Positions 1 through 8,064 of a DNA stretch of 64,000 nucleotides are shown here, piece after piece. The position numbers and the translations under genes were made by a program. Below the pieces are notes generated by a model, which saw only the letters and a list, made by a program, of their open reading frames with translations, was not told where the DNA came from and did no database searches. The stretch is from an uncultured Eubacteriales bacterium. GTDB lineage: Bacteria > Bacillota > Clostridia > Oscillospirales > Oscillospiraceae. Numbering within the stretch: position 1 is the stretch's first letter; every line of letters begins with the position of its first letter. The stretch covers positions 1-64,000 of the forward strand of contig UQZA01000003.1 in assembly GCA_900545515.1 (NCBI GenBank), in the 5' to 3' direction.

Positions 1-50
1 TGGAGCGGTGCTCTGATTATCTTTTGAAATATTAATTTTATTTTCTCTGC

Positions 51-80
51 TCCGCGCCCTTTCTTCGGAAAGGACGCGGA
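51..80 (+). terminator. Intrinsic terminator hairpin upstream of the group II intron
   Basis: A 13-bp stem (tccgcgccctttc against gaaaggacgcgga, one mismatch) closes on a TTCG loop. It presumably ends a gene left of the window. The intron 5' end begins 8 bases after the stem. The 50 bases before it hold no recognisable gene. Confidence 0.7.
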
Positions 81-88
81 GTCGTCTA

Positions 89-1067
89 GTGCGCCCGGTG
101 AGCGCACATTCTATAGGGTGAAAGTCCCGAATCCGCCCGGTAGTGGGAAGGGTTAGCCAAAGGCAAGGGTGCCCGTCGTGAGGCGGAATCTGAAGGAAGC
201 CGGAATAGGGGCTGAAAGTTCCCCGAATGGGCAAAGCTCTGGTCTGACGAACAGAAATCGCATATAAGGCCGGAGGCGAGGGTAAGTTTGCATAGCAAAA
301 CAAAGCCCAATCGCTACACGGAATCGCTTTTCGGTAAATGCGGCAGGTAAAGAGGAAAAGAACGTGTGAGTACCCGGGGAGGTCTTGCGGACGCATTGGG
401 GAAAAAATGCGCAGTAACAACGAACCGCAAGAAGTCAGCAGAGGCCATAGTACCGGAAAAAAACTGGGAATGACCGAACAATCGTTAGTCCCAAGTAAGT
501 TACAGAAGGAGGTCAGCATGATGAACGGAAATACCGCAAAGAGGCGGGCTGCCCACAAAGAGATAGTGCGGAACACGAAGGGTATGCGGGAGCGCAGAGT
601 GTTGGCAGTCAGGAAGGAAAGGAACAGGGCGGTGCGGATTTGCTTGAAAGGATCCTGAGCAGGGAGAACCTGAACAGAGCCTGCAAGCGGGTCAAAGCCA
701 ACAAGGGAGCGCCTGGAATTGATGGGATGACGGTGGAACAGGCATTGCCCTGGTTGAGAGAACACCGGGAAGAACTTCTGGAAACAATGGAAGAAACCCA
801 AGACGAGAGTAAAGAGCCTCATGCAATTGGGGATACCAGAGTGGCAGGCGTGGGCTGTAAGCAATTGCCGGAAAGCCTACTGGCACATGGCAAAGAATGG
901 TCATGTACAGAGGGCACTCTCAAAAGAAAGACTCGCACAGGCGGGATACTATAGCATCCTTGACCGGTACGAGTCTCTGCACTTATGCGATTGAACCGCC
1001 GTATACCGAACGGTACGCACGGTGGTGTGAGAGGTCGGCTGGAGAATTAGCCTCCTACTCGATTGGG
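89..1067 (+). mobile_element. Degenerate group II intron (internally deleted)
   Basis: The left end GTGCGCCCGG and the following agggtgaaagtcccga block are typical of a group II intron 5' end and domain I. The right part (about 992-1067) folds as domain V (gaaccgccgtatacc, with gaacggtacgcacggtggt) and a short domain VI ending near ctactcgatt. Between them only the first and last parts of the reverse transcriptase-maturase gene remain, so the element cannot make its own protein. It starts 8 bases behind an intrinsic terminator, the insertion habit known for group IIC introns. The exact 3' end is uncertain by a few bases. A related 5' fragment lies at 39048. Confidence 0.85.
601..994 (+). pseudogene. 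Group II intron reverse transcriptase/maturase remnant
   Basis: Frame 1 from about 601 reads the start of an intron-encoded reverse transcriptase: LLERILSRENLNRA, then KRVKANKGAPGIDGMTVEQ (RT0/RT1 region). Near 776-779 the protein jumps to the extreme C-terminus in another frame: WKQWKKPKTRVKSLMQLGIP, later AYWHMAKNGHVQRALSKERL, ending at a TGA at 992. The RT palm, including the YADD motif, and most of the maturase domain are missing, roughly 300 codons. The original start is unclear: an AGGAGGT site with ATG at 518 lies in a different frame, so a second frameshift near 600 is possible. The element is certainly inactive alone; it could be mobilised only in trans. Confidence 0.85.
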
Positions 1068-1075
1068 AAAAGAGG

Positions 1076-1504
1076 TCAGCGGTTGCTGATGCCGGAGCAA
1101 ATCTGGCCAAAGGCCTCGGCGGCTTCCATGGCGTACTCCGGGGCGTTGGCCAGATCTCCCAGGGTGATCATGCCACAGAGCTTGCCACGGTCCTCCACCG
1201 GCAGGCGGCGGACTTGTTCCCTGGCCATTTTTTCAGCGGCGGCGGCCAAGCTCATGTCTGCGCCAACGGTGACTACGCGTCCGGTCATAATGTGGCGTAC
1301 AGGCACCTTTTCTGGGTTCCGGTCTGGGGCGACACACCGGAGGACGATGTCCCGGTCTGTAATCATCCCGCAGATTTTCCCGTTTTCGTCGCAAACTGGC
1401 AGCGCACCCACATTGTACCGGGCCAGCATTCTGGCGGCCACGGCTGCTGGCTCTTCGGGGCCGACCCGGATGACCCGGGGGGTCATCACGTCCTTTACCT
1501 TCAT
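1076..1504 (-). CDS. CBS-domain pair protein
   Basis: A 142-residue protein built of two CBS domains and nothing else. The first (about residues 1-62) starts MKVKDVMTPRVI and has LPVCDENGKICGMITDRDI; the second (about 70-130) has VRHIMTGRVVTVGADMSLAA and LPVEDRGKLCGMITLGDL. Such stand-alone tandem CBS proteins bind adenine nucleotides and act as regulators; the partner is not evident here. I chose the ATG at 1504 over an upstream start because a GGGAGGT site lies 8 bases before it. The gene stops 9 bases from the decayed intron, so it may have lost its terminator to the insertion. Confidence 0.85.
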   Translation of the reverse strand: MKVKDVMTPRVIRVGPEEPAAVAARMLARYNVGALPVCDENGKICGMITDRDIVLRCVAPDRNPEKVPVRHIMTGRVVTVGADMSLAAAAEKMAREQVRRLPVEDRGKLCGMITLGDLANAPEYAMEAAEAFGQICSGISNR

Positions 1505-1685
1505 ATAATGATACCTCCCAAGCCGCATAAGCGGCGTTCTGCCTGTTAGTATGGAACAAATTGGAGGCTTTTATACGGCACGACTGGAATTTCCCAGGAA
1601 ATGGAAGGGGATGATAGGATCTCCATGCATAAATTTCGCCGTTTTCTGCAACCTATGAGTAGTATCGTACCGAGGAGGGTGAAGT

Positions 1686-1799
1686 ATGAAGGACGAAGAA
1701 AAGCGGGAGACCATTCCCTGGGAAGCCAAGGACCCAAAGCCTCCGGTTATCCACAGTGCCATTCCCGGGAGCCGGGGCGAGTGTCACCGCCGGGGCTGA
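1686..1799 (+). CDS. Small hypothetical protein, in frame with the next ORF across a TGA
   Basis: An ATG at 1686 follows a very good GAGGAGG site at 1672. It opens a 37-codon frame (MKDEEKRETIPWEAKDPK, then PPVIHSAIPG) that ends CHRRG-TGA at 1797. The frame continues after the TGA with a cysteine-rich stretch to 1958. The N-terminus is acidic and proline-rich with no signal peptide. I do not recognise a family. It may be a separate small gene, a gene broken by a nonsense change, or the first half of a read-through product. The ribosome site is the main support for a real gene. Confidence 0.45.
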   Translation: MKDEEKRETIPWEAKDPKPPVIHSAIPGSRGECHRRG

Positions 1800-1802
1800 G
1801 TT

Positions 1803-1958
1803 ATGCGCTGCTACGATTGCCGCCGGGGACGGGAGGGCGCCTGCCCTTGGCTGGGGCGGGGTGGTATTTGTCTATCGCCTGACCGGGAGGAGAATAAGCC
1901 GGCATGCCCAGGGCATGGCGAAGCGCTGTCCAGACCTCCAGTGGCTGGGACCTCATAA
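1803..1958 (+). CDS. Small cysteine-rich hypothetical protein
   Basis: A 51-codon frame starts with ATG at 1803, three bases after the stop of the preceding ORF and in the same frame. It begins MRCYDCRRGREGACPWLGR and carries further cysteines at GGICLSP and KPACPGHG, so five cysteines in about 35 residues could bind a metal. No Shine-Dalgarno site of its own is visible, so it would need translational coupling or read-through of the TGA. I see no family resemblance. It ends 60 bases before the convergent DUF1643 gene. Confidence 0.35.
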   Translation: MRCYDCRRGREGACPWLGRGGICLSPDREENKPACPGHGEALSRPPVAGTS

Positions 1959-2017
1959 AGCAACCACGTCAGGAAAGGACAGCGCTCCATTTCTGGCGTG
2001 GTTGGCATTTTGGGCCT

Positions 2018-2656
2018 CTATTTCGCTGTGACAGGGACCTTTAGGATATTCTGGCAGTAGAGCTCCGGGTCAAAGGGATTCAAAGGCGCGTCTTTCCGAA
2101 GGTAAAGGGGATGATGGGGGTGCCCCTTTTTGGAGATAGGACCGGCAGTGAACCACCGGGCGCCTGCCCTCTGACCTAGGGCAATTTGATCGGACAAACA
2201 GACGGCCAAGTAATCCCGCTTTTCAATGATGGCTCCCCAGGCCGCCCACACGGCAGGCTGCGGGCTCAGGGACAGAAGGTATTGGAAGGCCCGTAGGTTT
2301 TCTTGGTGCAGCCTTTCATTGCAGCGGCGCTCCATGGAATCTGGATCGGTGGCCCGCTGGGCGTAGACGTTGAACATAAGGAAGCTATCAAAACCATTGG
2401 CCAGGGCGATGCGCTCCACGGACTTGAGGGTATTATCTAACCGGTCCGGGATGGCGGTGGAGGGATTGATGCCCATACAAATGAGGGGCTTTTTCCCTCG
2501 GGTCCCCAATATGTACCGGTATTCGCTGTAGACCTTGGGAACATAGAGCCAGCGGCTCACGTCATAGTCCGGCGCTGGCTCCTGTGCCAGGCGTAGGGCG
2601 TCGTCAAAGGGGAGCAGCTCCAGCTCCCGGGTTTCTCCTTGGGGAATGTGTTGCAT
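2018..2656 (-). CDS. DUF1643 family protein
   Basis: A 212-residue soluble protein. The core YRYILGTRGKKPLICMGINP followed by STAIPDRLDNTLKSVERIA, then FLMFNVYAQRATDPDSM, matches the pattern I remember for DUF1643 (a [FY]RY-L start, LNPSTAD-like loop, NLY.-RATDP). A late aromatic-glycine segment, AAWGAIIEKRDYL, also fits. Biochemical function is unknown; members are often scattered or phage-linked. The ATG at 2656 has AGGAGG five bases upstream. It is the last gene of a minus-strand run behind the cyclo-ligase and a membrane protein, with a 9-base gap. Confidence 0.8.
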   Translation of the reverse strand: MQHIPQGETRELELLPFDDALRLAQEPAPDYDVSRWLYVPKVYSEYRYILGTRGKKPLICMGINPSTAIPDRLDNTLKSVERIALANGFDSFLMFNVYAQRATDPDSMERRCNERLHQENLRAFQYLLSLSPQPAVWAAWGAIIEKRDYLAVCLSDQIALGQRAGARWFTAGPISKKGHPHHPLYLRKDAPLNPFDPELYCQNILKVPVTAK

Positions 2657-2665
2657 AGCGGCCTC

Positions 2666-3232
2666 CTAATGTGTTTCATCGGGCTGGTCGGGAAACCAGC
2701 GGTGATCTGCGGGATTGTGCCAGTCCTGAGCCTGGGGATCCAGACCTTTTTGACGGCACCAATTGGTATAAGCGGTTTCCAGGAAAGCTGAAAAGCCCTG
2801 CATGTTGCTGTAGAGGACTACATTTCCTTCCTCCGTGCACAGAACCAGACAGACAGTTCGGCGGGAGATGGCTACCCGCTGCCCCTGGATTTGGCTGAAA
2901 GAAAAGGTTTTCAGCTGGCTGCCTGCGCGAAAAGTGAAGCAGTCGCTGGTGTAATCAATTCCGGTTCTGTGGTAGGTCCAGGCAGCGTAAAGGGAAATAC
3001 CTGCTAGCAGGACGGCCCCGGCGACAAACAGAGGCGCTGCATGTGTGACGCCATACCAGGCGGAAACCGGAGCGACCAGCAACAGGAGAACGCAGAGCAG
3101 GGGATAGCGCAGAGGGAGCCGCACAGCTGGCCGCCTTTGAGCCCGCGCCTGCACCTTGCCAATGCATCGGTCTGCAAAAAAGCACAGGCCAAACACGGCG
3201 GCCAAAAATAACACAAGCCAAATGTATTTCAT
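2666..3232 (-). CDS. Membrane protein with C-terminal PH-like region, unknown function
   Basis: 188 residues from an ATG at 3232, which overlaps the stop of the upstream gene (ATGA). There is one N-terminal hydrophobic helix (IWLVLFLAAVFGLCFF), a basic loop, then two close helices (about 50-95). The soluble tail (TGIDYTSDCFTFRAGS, then FSFSQIQGQRVAISRRTVCL) resembles the bacterial PH-like domains found in small membrane proteins, where a strand pair is followed by an aromatic-x-x-I turn. That assignment is weak. Overlap with the cyclo-ligase gene implies co-transcription but no obvious shared task. A protein of similar design is encoded at 6513-7280. Confidence 0.7.
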   Translation of the reverse strand: MKYIWLVLFLAAVFGLCFFADRCIGKVQARAQRRPAVRLPLRYPLLCVLLLLVAPVSAWYGVTHAAPLFVAGAVLLAGISLYAAWTYHRTGIDYTSDCFTFRAGSQLKTFSFSQIQGQRVAISRRTVCLVLCTEEGNVVLYSNMQGFSAFLETAYTNWCRQKGLDPQAQDWHNPADHRWFPDQPDETH

Positions 3233-3783
3233 ACCAATTCCTCCGGTACCTGTGCCCACAAGACCTGGTCCACGGGAATATCGTGGGGATCAGTCTCCAG
3301 GCAGGGGAAGAGCTGAAAGCCGTAGCACAGGGCCAATGTGGGATGCTCCGGCTCCTGCGCCAGGAATTTGTCGTAGAAGCCGCCGCCGTAGCCGACGCGG
3401 TGGCCCGCCGGGTCAAAGGCCAGCCCGGGCATCAGGACCAGAGCGTGGGGATCGTCAGCCTCCGGACTGTCTGCCAGAGGTTCCGGAATGCCGCAGTACC
3501 CGGGGGCGACGTCTTGCAGACTGGTGAGCCAGATGAAACGCATGGTGTCTCCAAACACCTTGGGCACGGCAACCCCCTTGCCGCTGTCCAAGGCGGCCTG
3601 GAGGAGCTCCAGGGTACGTACTTCTTGATTATAAGGCAAATAGCCATAGACCGATTGGGCAGCTTCATAGAGGGGAGAGGCCAGGGCCTTCCGGGTCAGC
3701 TCCCGGCTGCAAGCCTCAATCTGGGCCGGAGTCATGGCCGCCTTTTGGCGCCGAATTTTAGAGCGCAACGCTTTCTTATCCAC
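3229..3783 (-). CDS. fau: 5-formyltetrahydrofolate cyclo-ligase
   Basis: 184 residues, the usual family length. The enzyme converts 5-formyl-THF to 5,10-methenyl-THF with ATP, salvaging folate in the cytoplasm. The N-terminus KKALRSKIRRQKAAMTPAQI is typical, and the signature VLMPGLAFDPAGHRVGYGGG followed by FYDKFL (about residues 115-140) is the substrate and ATP-binding loop. No ATG fits; a GTG at 3783 stands six bases behind AGGAGGG, whereas an in-frame TTG six bases upstream would be too close to that site. It heads a three-gene minus-strand run and overlaps the next gene by ATGA. Confidence 0.92.
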   Translation of the reverse strand: MDKKALRSKIRRQKAAMTPAQIEACSRELTRKALASPLYEAAQSVYGYLPYNQEVRTLELLQAALDSGKGVAVPKVFGDTMRFIWLTSLQDVAPGYCGIPEPLADSPEADDPHALVLMPGLAFDPAGHRVGYGGGFYDKFLAQEPEHPTLALCYGFQLFPCLETDPHDIPVDQVLWAQVPEELV

Positions 3784-4282
3784 AGACAACCCTCCTGTTA
3801 CTTTCTTTTTTGTCTTTATTGTACCGGAAACGGGAGGATTCGTCAATCTAAAAGAAAATACCGCCCAGGCAGGGTATGTGCCAAGTAGACTTGTCAAGTT
3901 TTTTTGGATATTCCCCAGGCCTTATTCCCGAAAACGCCACCTCGCTGCTTTGCAAATCGGCATAGAACACCTATGTGTTAGCTCGTCAAGTCTAACGAAG
4001 TCGAAATTATTTGTGTTTAAAATAGAGATATTTTTGCTGTCTCTTCATCCACTCCCGTTTATGCTAATCTTGACGTTGTCCAGAACTCGTAGCTGTGTTT
4101 CGATTTCAGAGGGTAGTAATTCTCAATGAAATAAATGACAAAAGACCAGAACGTAGGTATTTTGCCCTCATTTTCTTCAGATTAGTAAAGCAGTGCTCTA
4201 AAAAGAGCGTCAGCTTACTCAGGAAAAAACTTGCCAATGGCTACTTGACACATACGTTTCCTGAAGATTCTTCTGTGACAGA
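3784..4282. other. Non-coding AT-rich spacer
   Basis: About 500 bases between the divergent cyclo-ligase and Fe-S scaffold genes have clearly lower GC than their surroundings and no credible ORF: the frames present lack ribosome sites and recognisable composition. I see no tRNA, riboswitch or clear repeat. It may be remains of an inserted element. Confidence 0.5.
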
Positions 4283-4311
4283 TTGACAATTGTCCCCTGG
4301 GACGGTATAAT
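4283..4311 (+). promoter_or_regulatory. Sigma-70-type promoter of the Fe-S scaffold/GGGtGRT operon
   Basis: A perfect TTGACA (4283-4288), 17-base spacer and perfect TATAAT (4306-4311) lie 86 bases before the ATG. Two copies of the consensus hexamers suggest strong constitutive expression. Confidence 0.88.
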
Positions 4312-4396
4312 ATCCTTGGGAATTGTGGGATTCCCCGAAGTGATTCTACTATGGACTGGGTATGGGCCCGGTCTTGGAAAAGAAAGGAATATTGCC

Positions 4397-5089
4397 ATGA
4401 TTTACTCAGCAGAAGTGCAACACATGTGCTCCGTGGCTAAGGGCGCATATCACGGCCCTGCCCCCATTCCCGAAGAGGGCAAATGGGTTCAGGCCAAGGA
4501 GATTCGGGATATTAGTGGCTTCACCCACGGCGTGGGCTGGTGCGCTCCTCAGCAGGGCGCTTGCAAGCTGACTCTGAATATCAAAGAGGGCGTCATCGAG
4601 GAGGCCCTGGTGGAGACTCTGGGCTGCTCCGGCATGACCCATTCTGCCGCCATGGCCGCAGAGATCCTCATCGGTAAGACCATTCTGGAGGCGCTGAACA
4701 CGGACTTGGTCTGTGATGCCATCAACACCGCTATGCGGGAGCTGTTCCTTCAGATCGTCTACGGCCGCAGCCAGTCTGCGTTCTCCGAGGGCGGCTTGGC
4801 TGTAGGCGCCTCCCTGGAGGACTTGGGCAAGGGCCTGCGGAGCCAGGTGGGCACCATGTTTGCCACCCGGGCTAAGGGACCCCGCTATCTGGAGATGGCC
4901 GAGGGCTACGTGACCCGCGTTGCCCTGAACGGCGATGACCTGATCACCGGCTATGAGTTTGTAAACCTGGGCAAGATGATGGACTTCATCAAGAAGGGTG
5001 ACGACGCCAACCAGGCTTTGGAAAAGGCCAAGGGCCACTACGGCCAGTTTGATAACGCCGTAAAGTATATTGACCCCCGTCAGGAATAA
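4397..5089 (+). CDS. Fe-S cluster assembly scaffold protein (NifU/IscU-like)
   Basis: 230 residues. It shows the IscU/NifU N-terminal fold pattern with conserved cysteines in GVGWCAPQQGACKL (about 45-58) and LGCSGMTHSAAMAAEILIGK (about 75-95), the second being the typical cluster-binding loop. It is longer than classical IscU (about 130 residues) and belongs to the variant that is paired with the GGGtGRT protein in anaerobes. I chose the ATG at 4397, behind a purine-rich gaaaagaaaggaa, because similarity begins at MIYSAEVQHMCSV. It is 15 bases upstream of the GGGtGRT gene and shares the strong promoter at 4283. A role in assembling a special Fe-S cluster is inferred from the family. Confidence 0.85.
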   Translation: MIYSAEVQHMCSVAKGAYHGPAPIPEEGKWVQAKEIRDISGFTHGVGWCAPQQGACKLTLNIKEGVIEEALVETLGCSGMTHSAAMAAEILIGKTILEALNTDLVCDAINTAMRELFLQIVYGRSQSAFSEGGLAVGASLEDLGKGLRSQVGTMFATRAKGPRYLEMAEGYVTRVALNGDDLITGYEFVNLGKMMDFIKKGDDANQALEKAKGHYGQFDNAVKYIDPRQE

Positions 5090-5104
5090 GAGGAGGACAG
5101 CACA

Positions 5105-6106
5105 ATGGCTTTGTTTGAAGGTTACGAAAGAAAAATCGACAAAATAAACGGTGTCCTCGCTCAGTATGGTATTTCCTCTGTGGAAGAGTGCAAGACCATT
5201 TGCGAGGAGAAGGGTTTTGACCCTTATACCATCACCAAGAATATCCAGCCCATCTGCTTTGAGGATGCTGCTTGGGCCTATACCGTAGGCGCCGCCATCG
5301 CCATCAAGAAGGGCGTGAAGACTGCTGCCGAGGCAGCAGAGGCCATCGGCATTGGCCTGCAGGCCTTCTGCATCCCTGGATCCGTGGCTGAAGACCGGAA
5401 GGTGGGCCTGGGCCATGGCAACCTGGGCGCGATGCTCCTGCGGGACGAGACCAAGTGCTTTGCTTTCCTGGCTGGTCACGAGTCTTTTGCCGCAGCAGAG
5501 GGCGCCATCGGCATTGCCCGTTCGGCCAACCGCGCCCGGAAGGAGCCCCTGCGGGTCATCCTCAACGGCCTGGGCAAGGACGCGGCTCAGATCATCAGCC
5601 GGATCAACGGCTTCACCTATGTGCAGACCCAGTTCGATTACTACACGGGCGAACTGAAGATTGTGAAGGAGTACAAATACTCCGAGGGCGAGCGGGCTGC
5701 TGTCCGCTGCTACGGTGCGGATGATGTCCGCGAGGGCGTGGCCATTATGCATCACGAGGGGGTAGATGTGTCCATCACTGGTAACTCCACCAACCCCACC
5801 CGCTTCCAGCACCCTGTGGCCGGCACCTACAAGAAGGAGTGCGTGGAGCAGGGCAAGAAGTACTTCTCTGTGGCCTCCGGCGGCGGCACCGGCCGGACCC
5901 TGCACCCGGACAACATGGCGGCAGGCCCTGCCTCCTATGGTATGACCGATACGATGGGCCGGATGCACAGCGACGCCCAGTTTGCAGGCTCCTCCTCCGT
6001 CCCGGCTCATGTGGAGATGATGGGCTTCTTGGGCATGGGCAACAATCCCATGGTGGGCGCAACCGTTTCCGTGGCTGTGGCTGTGGAAGAGGCGCTGAAG
6101 GGCTGA
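5105..6106 (+). CDS. GGGtGRT protein
   Basis: 333 residues. The name-giving motif is plain: SVASGGGTGRTLHPDNMAAG at about 258-277, followed by MTDTMGRMHSDAQFAGSSSV. The start at MALFEGYERKIDKINGVL has AGGAGG ten bases upstream. These proteins are widespread in anaerobic Firmicutes and archaea, nearly always next to a NifU-like scaffold as here, but their reaction is unknown as far as I know. Several conserved cysteines (EECKTICEEKGF, IQPICFEDA, QAFCIPG) would fit cluster binding. Codon use is that of a highly expressed gene (CTG, GGC, ATC preferred). A strong terminator follows. Confidence 0.92.
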   Translation: MALFEGYERKIDKINGVLAQYGISSVEECKTICEEKGFDPYTITKNIQPICFEDAAWAYTVGAAIAIKKGVKTAAEAAEAIGIGLQAFCIPGSVAEDRKVGLGHGNLGAMLLRDETKCFAFLAGHESFAAAEGAIGIARSANRARKEPLRVILNGLGKDAAQIISRINGFTYVQTQFDYYTGELKIVKEYKYSEGERAAVRCYGADDVREGVAIMHHEGVDVSITGNSTNPTRFQHPVAGTYKKECVEQGKKYFSVASGGGTGRTLHPDNMAAGPASYGMTDTMGRMHSDAQFAGSSSVPAHVEMMGFLGMGNNPMVGATVSVAVAVEEALKG

Positions 6107-6122
6107 TTTCTGAAGGATTGCC

Positions 6123-6166
6123 TTTGGGCTTGTCACAAGATTCTTTTGTCTTGTGACAAGCCCAAA
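6123..6166 (+). terminator. Intrinsic terminator after the GGGtGRT gene
   Basis: A long stem, tttgggcttgtcacaag against cttgtgacaagcccaaa, is perfectly paired over 17 bases and followed by ttttgtgt. It lies 17 bases after the stop and ends the two-gene operon. Confidence 0.9.
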
Positions 6167-6210
6167 TTTTGTGTAAATATTTCAGAGTAGCTGGCGGTGA
6201 TCACGGAGCG

Positions 6211-6438
6211 TCACAGCTCGGTGAAGGTAAATCGCTGGTGGATGCTGCCGGTGTAAACGTCAAAGACCAGGCTGGCGCCGGCTTGGCGTTGGTCGATCCG
6301 GAGGTGCTTTTCCAGGTGAAACAGGTCCTGCACATAGGCCGCCGGATCCTGGAGGGTAAGCTCCTCCATGGTGGTTTGGGGGTGCCGGTCGCCGGAGCAG
6401 GCGGTGAAGCGCTCCCGAATCAGCTCGTATTTTTTCAT
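6211..6438 (-). CDS. Small conserved-looking hypothetical protein
   Basis: 75 residues starting MKKYELIRERFTACSGDRHP. It is charged and soluble, with no signal or membrane segment, and ends in a short strand-rich tail (SLVFDVYTGSIHQRFTFTEL). The ATG at 6438 has AAGGAG eight bases away; an in-frame ATG two codons earlier is only two bases from the same site. I recognise no domain. It lies between the convergent GGGtGRT operon and the membrane protein gene at 6513, 75 bases downstream of the latter. Confidence 0.6.
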   Translation of the reverse strand: MKKYELIRERFTACSGDRHPQTTMEELTLQDPAAYVQDLFHLEKHLRIDQRQAGASLVFDVYTGSIHQRFTFTEL

Positions 6439-6512
6439 GCTCATGGCTCCTTTTGTAGATTTTCTTTAGAGTATCACACAGAGGAGGCAAAAGGCAAGAA
6501 AAAGATTGAGAG

Positions 6513-7280
6513 TCAGGCATTTTCTCTGGGGTCGCGGCGTAGGATTTTTTCCAGGATTTCAACGAGGGGGCTTGCAGCGGCCTCCTGGGCGGGGATGGTG
6601 CAGATGTGCCGGTTTTGCTGGTCATATAGATACCAATTGTTAAAACCAAGTTGGGGCCTGCCAAGGGCCTGCCAGGGGTAAAAACGAATGCCCTTGAGGC
6701 TGTAAACGGCAAGGCCGTCCGGCTCCAGGGCAATGCCCCAGGCCCAGTTCCAGAGGGCGACAGAGGCTGCCAGCAGAGAGAGGAAAACAAGGAGCAGGGA
6801 GATGGTCAGGGGCAGAGCAAAAACGCCCAGGGCGGCAAAGGCCAGAAGCATGATGGAAAAATACAAGGGCGTCCCCACCTGAGAAGGGGAGCGCTGAAAC
6901 GTCATCCCTGCCTGCCGGGGTAGGCGGAAGGGATGTTTCCGGTGCAGGTGGAATAGAAGGAGGGCAGCCAAGGCAGTCCCCAGCAGGGTGGAAAGGGAAA
7001 GCCACCAGCAGCCCAGGGCGCAGAAGGCTGCAAAGACCAGGGCTACCAAACCAAACCAGAGGCAGGAGGAGACTCCGTGCAGCTTCAGACGGGGGTCCGT
7101 CACAGGTGTGGGCAAATAGCTGGCGGCCAGCAGCGCCAGCAGCCAGAACCCGGCCTGGCGGGACCAAAAAAATGTGGCAAGACTGACGGTGGTTACAGAG
7201 GCGATGGAGGCGCCAATGATCCAGGGAACGGTTGTCCCGCCCTGGTGGTCAAAGGCGCGAGTGCAAGGGTGGTCATTCAT
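6513..7280 (-). CDS. Multi-pass membrane protein with PH-like tail, unknown function
   Basis: 255 residues from the ATG at 7280, supported by AGGAG eight bases upstream. About six hydrophobic helices come as two closely spaced pairs near residues 20-50 and 55-100 and a further pair near 150-195 (LYFSIMLLAFAALGVFALPL). The tail ALEPDGLAVYSLKGIRFYPW then ALGRPQLGFNNWYLYDQ has the strand-turn-aromatic pattern seen in small PH-like membrane proteins, similar in plan to the protein at 2666. No enzymatic motif is visible. It follows the NuoE-like gene by 35 bases on the same strand. Confidence 0.65.
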   Translation of the reverse strand: MNDHPCTRAFDHQGGTTVPWIIGASIASVTTVSLATFFWSRQAGFWLLALLAASYLPTPVTDPRLKLHGVSSCLWFGLVALVFAAFCALGCWWLSLSTLLGTALAALLLFHLHRKHPFRLPRQAGMTFQRSPSQVGTPLYFSIMLLAFAALGVFALPLTISLLLVFLSLLAASVALWNWAWGIALEPDGLAVYSLKGIRFYPWQALGRPQLGFNNWYLYDQQNRHICTIPAQEAAASPLVEILEKILRRDPRENA

Positions 7281-7315
7281 GGCGTTCTCCTGTCTGCAGC
7301 GGGGGCTGCATGTTT

Positions 7316-7777
7316 TCATAGTTTGCCGGCGACCCAGGCGCGAATGTGCTCTGGGGTGACGCCGGTGTGCTGGGTTCCGTCCCATGAGGCGCAGGGACCG
7401 TTTCTACAGGACCGCTGACATCCGGAAATGTGATAGCTGAAGTTGCCCTGTGTGCTGACGCCGCCGGGCCTGACGTCATAGGTCTTCTCCACAAACTGGG
7501 TCAAACCCGCTTTGGAGCAGTTGGGGCCGCCGCAAAGCTCTAACCGGTGGGCGGCTCCTGCCAGCCGGAGGCTGGGATACCGTCGGACGATGGCGGCCAG
7601 GAAGGAGCACTTCACCCCCAGGGCTCCGGCAATCTCCTCCAGAGCGGCCTGGGGCAGGGACCCTCCGCAGTGGTCCTGCACCTCCCGCAGAAGCGTCAAA
7701 AGGGCCTGTTGATTGGCTGGCCCGCCCAAATAGCGGCAGCGGGCCAAAGCCTCTTCCAAGTCAAAATTCCAGTTCAT
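7316..7777 (-). CDS. NuoE-like [2Fe-2S] thioredoxin-fold protein
   Basis: 153 residues, the size of NuoE/HndA-type subunits. The N-terminal helical part (residues 10-55: LREVQDHCGGSLPQAALEEI) matches the family's Q-x-x-x-G-x-[IL] helical start. The C-terminal thioredoxin-like half carries the cluster ligands: CGGPNC (C-x4-C) and GCQRSC (C-x3-C), then NGPCASWDG. In complexes this subunit passes electrons from NADH via FMN; no NuoF or hydrogenase gene is adjacent, so the partner is elsewhere or the protein works alone. AGGAGG lies six bases before the ATG at 7777. Its upstream region reads divergently toward the cobalamin operon. Confidence 0.85.
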   Translation of the reverse strand: MNWNFDLEEALARCRYLGGPANQQALLTLLREVQDHCGGSLPQAALEEIAGALGVKCSFLAAIVRRYPSLRLAGAAHRLELCGGPNCSKAGLTQFVEKTYDVRPGGVSTQGNFSYHISGCQRSCRNGPCASWDGTQHTGVTPEHIRAWVAGKL

Positions 7778-8064
7778 AACAGTACCTCCTAAAAGCTGAC
7801 TTGTGCCAGCTCCACCATTATAGCATAATTATATCCGAGATAAAATATGTTTGTTAGAAAATAGTGAAAAAAATTTTCGGGGCGAGAATTGGGATGCGGT
7901 GTGGAAGAAATTTATCTTGTGGAAATAAAAAATGGAGCAATATGCCAGAATTTTCCAGAAATTTCCAGATTCTGTCTCCAGGGGGATTTTCTTTTAAAAA
8001 GGATGACATAAAGGTGCTAATGAAGTGCGGAATGGGTGGATTCTGCTTTTTGAAAAACTCCCTA

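Noticed and set aside
338..658. Plus-strand frame of 106 codons in the first intron
   Set aside because: It lies in structured intron RNA; only the part after 518 has a ribosome site, and it is out of frame with the reverse transcriptase remnant.
897..1508. Plus-strand frame across the intron end and CBS gene
   Set aside because: It covers domain V of the intron and the antisense of a clear CBS gene; no family pattern.
4406..6136. Open frame of 576 codons on the minus strand
   Set aside because: Antisense to the Fe-S scaffold and GGGtGRT genes, which have clear motifs, promoter and terminator; no start signal and no protein-like pattern.
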